This document shows positions 42,741-47,492 of a DNA stretch of 47,492 bases, one piece after another. The position numbers and the translations under genes were made by a program. The stretch's first letter is position 1, and each line of letters begins with the position of its first letter. Source of the stretch: an uncultured Rhodopila sp. (GTDB lineage Bacteria > Pseudomonadota > Alphaproteobacteria > Acetobacterales > Acetobacteraceae); NCBI GenBank assembly GCA_903932145.1, contig CAIZFE010000039.1, forward strand, positions 1 through 47,492. The letters run 5' to 3'. The notes under the pieces are model-generated. The model saw only the letters and a program-made list of their open reading frames with translations. It was not told where the DNA came from and did not search any database.

Positions 42741-44423
42741 GTGCGTCTAGCCTCACTGACGCGAAGACCGCTGCGATGCCTGCTGGGCGGTGTCAGGATA
42801 GTTGCACCCATCGCGATCAGCATGCTGCTCGCCCCAACAACCCTGGCAGCTGAGGTTCCGGCGATCAAATCCCTGGTCTTGCTGCCAGCGGCCGAATCTG
42901 CCCCCCCGCCCCTGCCCGGCGTCGATCTGTCGCACGTTCCCGCGCCCGACCCGGAGTTGCTCCGCACCCAACTGGCTCCGTTGCTGCATGCACCGGTCAA
43001 TCCGGCGACGATGCAGCGCATTCGGCAGACGATTCTCGACCACTACAAGCAGGCGGGTCACCCGTTTCTCGATGTCGGCTTTCCGCCCCAGGACGTGACC
43101 GACGGCATCCTGATGGTCGTCGTCACCGAATACCGCGTCGGCACCGTTAAGGCGGCGGGTAATACCTGGTTTTCCGACCGGCTGATCCTGGATGCCGCCG
43201 CGCTCCCCCCCGGTGCCACAATCGACAAGACCGAACTCGACCACCGCATCGGCCAGCTGAATGAGAACGCGTTCCTGAAAGTGACGCCCGAGTTTCAGTC
43301 CGGCCACGCCGCCGGCACCACCGACGTCACGCTGAAGGCGGAAGATCGCTTTCCAGTCGATTTCTCCCTCGGTTATGGCAACACCGGAAACCCGACCACC
43401 GGATGGGATCGCTGGAATTTGGGCGTCGCCTGGGGCGATGCACTGCATCTTGGACAAACATTCAGCTATCAGCTCGGGACCAGTTCCGCCTTCTGGCACG
43501 GGTTGGAGCACGACATGCTACGATCCGAGGACCCCAGCGTTATCGGGCAAAATGTTTCCTGGTCGATGCCATTGCCCTGGGGCCACACGTTGCTGCTGAC
43601 CGGCGGCTATTCGCGGCAGGTTCCGCAACTCGGACCGGACCTGGGATCGGTCGGCATCACCGACCTGCTCGGCATGCAATACCAGATCCCCCTTTCGGAA
43701 ACGCAGCAACTGGCATTCGGGCTCGACTACAAGCGGTCGAACAACCAGTTGTCGTTTGGCGGCATCACCGTGCAAAACGGTTTCACCGAGGTCGAGGAAG
43801 CGTCGGTCCACTACAACCTCAGCCTAAGCCATCGGTACAGCCAGACACTGGTGGACAATGCTCTGACTCTCAGTCCCGGCGGCCTGAGTTCTTATAACAC
43901 GGACAATTCGTTCGACCCGTCGGGCCCCGGCAAATCCGGCACACCCGGCGCGCATGCCCGCTACGCCTACGACAAACTGACCGTGACCGAAATTGTACCG
44001 CTGCCGCACGAGCTCGGCCTGGTGCTGCGCGCCAGCGGACAGGAGTCCACCGGCACCCTGCTGGGATCGGAACAAATGTCCATCGCCGGCCTGGACGCGG
44101 TTCGCGGCTACCAGGAATTCGGCATCGCCGGATCGCGCGCGTTGCTGCTGTCCGCCGAATTGCGCGGGCCGGTCTTCCACGCAGGTCTGCCGAACGACAG
44201 CCTGCAGCCGCACATCTTTGTCGATGAGGGCGAAGCCTGGAACCCGACCGCCAGCCAGTCGGCGCCGGCCTACGTGCATTCGGCGAGCGTCGGGGTCGGC
44301 GGCCGCTATCAGGTTGACCGCTATTTCTCCCTGCGCATGGAGGAAGGCTGGCAGCTTATCCGTTCGGAACGCCAGGCCGCCAATGGCGCGTTCCTGCATA
44401 TTGGGGCAACCGCGACATGGTAG
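42741..44423 (+). CDS. Two-partner secretion outer membrane transporter (TpsB/FhaC/ShlB)
   Basis: A 560-residue protein using GTG 42741 after a CGGAG site. An N-terminal signal segment (VRIVAPIAISMLLAPTTLAA) is followed by POTRA-like regions (residues about 70-200, e.g. RIRQTILDHYKQAGHPFLDV and VGTVKAAGNTWFSDRLI). A 16-strand barrel follows, with the essential VRGY loop motif (DAVRGYQEFG) and a final aromatic strand ending ATATW. It would carry the TpsA exoprotein encoded next across the outer membrane. The tpsA start lies inside its last codons (7-base overlap). Confidence 0.93.
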   Translation: MRLASLTRRPLRCLLGGVRIVAPIAISMLLAPTTLAAEVPAIKSLVLLPAAESAPPPLPGVDLSHVPAPDPELLRTQLAPLLHAPVNPATMQRIRQTILDHYKQAGHPFLDVGFPPQDVTDGILMVVVTEYRVGTVKAAGNTWFSDRLILDAAALPPGATIDKTELDHRIGQLNENAFLKVTPEFQSGHAAGTTDVTLKAEDRFPVDFSLGYGNTGNPTTGWDRWNLGVAWGDALHLGQTFSYQLGTSSAFWHGLEHDMLRSEDPSVIGQNVSWSMPLPWGHTLLLTGGYSRQVPQLGPDLGSVGITDLLGMQYQIPLSETQQLAFGLDYKRSNNQLSFGGITVQNGFTEVEEASVHYNLSLSHRYSQTLVDNALTLSPGGLSSYNTDNSFDPSGPGKSGTPGAHARYAYDKLTVTEIVPLPHELGLVLRASGQESTGTLLGSEQMSIAGLDAVRGYQEFGIAGSRALLLSAELRGPVFHAGLPNDSLQPHIFVDEGEAWNPTASQSAPAYVHSASVGVGGRYQVDRYFSLRMEEGWQLIRSERQAANGAFLHIGATATW

Positions 44424-47400
44424 GGAAACTATCCTTCCGCTCCGCCCTGATGCTGAGCGCCAGTTGGATACCGGCCTATGCCGGCAGTCCGACTCAGCCC
44501 CCCTTGCCAACGGGGGGCCGCTTTGCCGCCGGCAGCGGGCAGATCATCACCGGCCAGACCCAGCTCACCATCGCGCAGACCAGCGCGCGCGGCGTGATCG
44601 ACTGGAAGAGCTTCTCGGTTGGCGCGGGCAACAAGGTCCAGGTCAATAACGGCACCGGCGCCACGCTCAACATGGTGACCGGCACCGCATCGTCCAAAAT
44701 CGCGGGCTCGATCAACGCCACCGGTAGCGTGTACCTGGTCAATCCGCAGGGCGTCATCGTGATGCCCGGCGGCCAGGTCACCACCGGCGGCGGCTTCGCG
44801 GCCAGCTCCCGGTTGGCCGATCCGATCGCGTTCATGGCGACCGGCTCGCTGAACCTCAGCGGCTCCGGTTCCGGCAATGTGACGAACCTGGGCACCATCC
44901 AGTCGGGCGGCAACACGGTTCTGGTCGGACAGAACGTCGTCAATGCCGGGACGATCAACGCCGGCGGTTCGGCGATCCTGGCCGCGGCGGATGACGTGGT
45001 GCTGCAACCCGAGGGCGACAGCTCCCGCGTCACGATCAAAGGCGGCACCGGCAATGTCCGCAACACCGGCGGCATCCAGGCGGCCGAGGTCGCGCTGAAG
45101 GCGGCTGGCGGCGATGTATTCGCGCTGGCCGGCAAACAAGGCGGCTATATCCACGCGACCGGCACCGCGACGAAAAACGGCCGCGTCATGCTGGTGGCCG
45201 GCGGCGAGACCGAGGTGTCCGGCAGCGTCACCGCCGAGTCCGGCTCGATCGTGGTCACCGGCCAGACCGTTCAACTGGACAAGACGGCTAAGCTAAACGC
45301 CAGCGGGCCGAAGACCGGCGGCACCATCCTGGTTGGCGGCAGCGGCAACATCGGGCCGAAGAAACACCCGGTCGCGACCGCCCAAACCACAACCGTAGCG
45401 GCCGGCGCCACACTGACCGCCGATGGCGGTACCGGCCAGGGCGGCACGGTTGTTGTCTGGTCCGACCAGCAAACGAATTTCGCGGGCACGATTTCCGCCC
45501 GCGGCGCGACCGGCGGATCGGCCGAAGTCTCCAGTCACGGCGTACTGAACTACACCGGGTCGGTTGACCTGCGCGGCGCCAACGGCCAGGCCGGCTCGCT
45601 GCTGCTGGATCCGGCGGACGTCTATATCACGACGGGAAGCGCCCCGGAGGGGGCATCGCCGATCGCGCCCTCGACGATCGAAGCTCAGTTGGCACTGTCC
45701 AATCTGACGGTCACGACCAACGGCGGCACTGGCTACGGCGATATCTTCGTCAACAGCCCGGTCACCTTCGGCAGCGCCTATACGCTGACACTGTCCGCCT
45801 ATCGCAACATCGGCGTGAACGCGACGATCACGGCGACCGGCGCGGGCAACGTCGTGCTGAGTGCCGACAGCACCGGGACCGGCACGGGCACAGTTAGCTT
45901 TGGTCAGGGCGGGCTGATCAGCCTGAACACCGGCACCGCGTCGATTTACTACAATACCAGCGACTACACGAACCCCACCGACTATAGCGGCAACGTGTCC
46001 GGCGGGACGCTGACGTCATTCATGCTGGTCAACAGCGGAGCCCAGCTCGCCGCGATCGACAGCATCACCGGCAACTTCGCGCTCAATACCGACATCAATC
46101 TCGCCGATACCGGGTTCGCCGGGATTACCGCGTTGGATGGCATTTTGGATGGCCGCGGCCACACGATTTCCAACCTGAATATCTCGAGTTCCGACTCCAC
46201 TCGGGTTGGTTTGATTGGCACATCATACGGAACCGTCACCAATCTGATGCTGACCGGCGTCAACGTGACCGGCGGGAATTTCACCGGCGCGGTGGCCGGC
46301 TATAATTACGGCACCATCTCCAACGTGACGGTCGCCGGCAGTGTTACCGGCACCAATAATGTCGGCGGCGTTGCTGGTTGGAACTTTGGAACGATCAGCA
46401 ACGTCAGCGTCAATGTCACCGTGCAGGCGAACCTGTACGGTGGCGGCATCGCCGGAACCAATTACGCCAGTGAGGGTAATCCGGGAACCATCCAGGACGT
46501 ATCCTTTGCCGGCCAGGTCAGTGGCGGCGGTAGCGGCGGAATCGTCGGCTATAACACCGGCCCGATCTCCGGCGCCCTGGTCATCGGCAGCGTCTCCGCC
46601 GGCAATGGCGCCCTGGTCGGTGGCGCCGCTGGCGGCAGCGTCAGCAACAGCTACTTCGACTCCACGCTCAACCCCGGCGGCGACCCGAACTACGGGACCG
46701 GCCTGAGCACGACGGCCCTACAGTCCGCCATGCCGAGCGGTTTCAGCAGCAGCGTATGGCGGACCTACAACGGCAGCTACCCGACGCTGATCGGCATTCC
46801 CACCACCAACGAAATCCTGAGCGGCACGGCCTATACGGATCGCGGCGTCACAGCGGCCACGGCGACGAGCGTGACTGTCCTGACCGGCGGCACCGCTTTC
46901 ACCGGCATCACCACCGACGGCATGGGCGACTGGTCGCTCAGCCTGCCCGCCAGTGATTTTGGCACCAGCGCACTGGCGACGACGACCTCCGGACCGATCG
47001 GCAACACGTTGGTCACCGGGCTCACCGGTTCCACCAGCGGGGTCAACATCTACGGCGGCGTCGTCCGGCTGCAGTCGCTGGGAACCGGAACGGCGACGCT
47101 GTCCGGCCTGATCTCGGCGCGGACGTCGTTGATCACCGGCTTCAGCCTGGCGTCCATCCTGCCGTTGAACGGTTCGACCGATGTCGATCTGATTTCCGGT
47201 GGCGCCTTGACCGTGGACAGTGCGGTGTCCGCCGTCAGCCGGCTGACCCTGGCCGCGAATGGCGCCATCACGCAGACCGCACCGATCACGGCGCCCACGT
47301 TGGTGCTGAACGATCCGAACGGCGGCGTCACGCTGGCGAATGCCAGCAACGCGATCGCCACGATCGGTTCGGTGACGGTGAGCGGCGGCGACTTCAGCCT

Positions 47401-47492
47401 GACCGATACCGGCAGCCTATCGGTGGTGGGCCTCGTCTCCGGTCCGAATATTTCTCTGAGTGCCGGCACGATCGGCATTGCTGGCAGCCTGA
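44417..47492 (+). CDS. Two-partner secretion exoprotein (TpsA, filamentous haemagglutinin-like), partial
   Basis: The frame is open from ATG 44417 to the window end (1025 codons), so the gene is incomplete. A short signal peptide (MVGKLSFRSALMLSASWIPA YAG region) is followed by the TPS domain: TARGVIDWKSFSVG-like start, NKVQVNNGTGATLNMVTG, VYLVNPQGVIVMPGGQV and GGGFAASS. NPQG and the later residues are those used for recognition by TpsB. From about residue 560 come GLUG-type repeats such as GAVAGYNYGTISNVTV and GGVAGWNFGTISNVSV, then Gly/Thr/Ser-rich beta-helix. It is likely an adhesin, or a toxin or haemagglutinin; the C-terminus that would decide is outside the window. Confidence 0.92.
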   Translation, partial: MVGKLSFRSALMLSASWIPAYAGSPTQPPLPTGGRFAAGSGQIITGQTQLTIAQTSARGVIDWKSFSVGAGNKVQVNNGTGATLNMVTGTASSKIAGSINATGSVYLVNPQGVIVMPGGQVTTGGGFAASSRLADPIAFMATGSLNLSGSGSGNVTNLGTIQSGGNTVLVGQNVVNAGTINAGGSAILAAADDVVLQPEGDSSRVTIKGGTGNVRNTGGIQAAEVALKAAGGDVFALAGKQGGYIHATGTATKNGRVMLVAGGETEVSGSVTAESGSIVVTGQTVQLDKTAKLNASGPKTGGTILVGGSGNIGPKKHPVATAQTTTVAAGATLTADGGTGQGGTVVVWSDQQTNFAGTISARGATGGSAEVSSHGVLNYTGSVDLRGANGQAGSLLLDPADVYITTGSAPEGASPIAPSTIEAQLALSNLTVTTNGGTGYGDIFVNSPVTFGSAYTLTLSAYRNIGVNATITATGAGNVVLSADSTGTGTGTVSFGQGGLISLNTGTASIYYNTSDYTNPTDYSGNVSGGTLTSFMLVNSGAQLAAIDSITGNFALNTDINLADTGFAGITALDGILDGRGHTISNLNISSSDSTRVGLIGTSYGTVTNLMLTGVNVTGGNFTGAVAGYNYGTISNVTVAGSVTGTNNVGGVAGWNFGTISNVSVNVTVQANLYGGGIAGTNYASEGNPGTIQDVSFAGQVSGGGSGGIVGYNTGPISGALVIGSVSAGNGALVGGAAGGSVSNSYFDSTLNPGGDPNYGTGLSTTALQSAMPSGFSSSVWRTYNGSYPTLIGIPTTNEILSGTAYTDRGVTAATATSVTVLTGGTAFTGITTDGMGDWSLSLPASDFGTSALATTTSGPIGNTLVTGLTGSTSGVNIYGGVVRLQSLGTGTATLSGLISARTSLITGFSLASILPLNGSTDVDLISGGALTVDSAVSAVSRLTLAANGAITQTAPITAPTLVLNDPNGGVTLANASNAIATIGSVTVSGGDFSLTDTGSLSVVGLVSGPNISLSAGTIGIAGSL

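Overview
The window is GC-rich chromosomal DNA, most likely from an alphaproteobacterium of the Rhodospirillales/Acetobacteraceae type. This is inferred from gene content and order: rpmH-rnpA-yidD-yidC-engB, trpG-trpD-trpC-moaC, tsaB-rimI-mucR-fur, an OlsB-type acyltransferase, lnt followed by an XRE regulator, and a fused cysN/cysC. No rRNA, tRNA or CRISPR array was seen.

Layout. 1-4.4 kb is an accessory edge: the last codons and probable end of an IS66 element, an AT-rich gap, then one very large minus-strand SMC/Rad50-like ATPase gene. That gene is interrupted by an apparent frameshift and ends in two LexA/S24-like regions. 4.5-8.5 kb is a small catabolic-looking region: a broken hydrolase copy carrying an expanded hexanucleotide repeat, a cupin, a small secreted protein, an intact epoxide-hydrolase-like enzyme, a class II aldolase and an enoyl-CoA hydratase. 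8.6-14 kb is the ribosomal protein L34/RNase P/YidC/EngB operon ending in a 703-residue unknown protein. 14.1-20.5 kb is a minus-strand TetR-regulated RND efflux operon. 20.7-23.8 kb holds trpG, trpD, trpC and moaC, preceded by a possible 48-residue leader ORF.

23.8-31.7 kb is mixed housekeeping: two small unknown genes, a KDG kinase/KDPG aldolase pair, membrane proteins, a CorC/HlyC-type CBS protein, two small exported proteins, RutE-type reductase, TsaB, RimI and a TusA-like protein. 31.7-36 kb is a regulatory and envelope-lipid segment (MucR, Fur-like, OlsB-like, Lnt, XRE). 36-39.2 kb has two membrane proteins of unknown role, a luciferase-like oxidoreductase and a metallo-beta-lactamase-fold hydrolase. 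39.4-42.2 kb is the sulfate activation operon cysD-cysNC. The right end is a two-partner secretion system: an outer membrane TpsB transporter and the start of a large TpsA exoprotein that runs off the window.

The most unusual signals are the frameshifted ATPase with tandem, apparently degenerate LexA-like C-terminal regions; the CTCATG repeat expansion in a duplicated hydrolase fragment; two copies of a near-perfect long palindrome with a shared loop sequence; and a Fur-like repressor whose stop codon overlaps the start of an ornithine-lipid acyltransferase gene. All calls come from reading the sequence; no database search was done.
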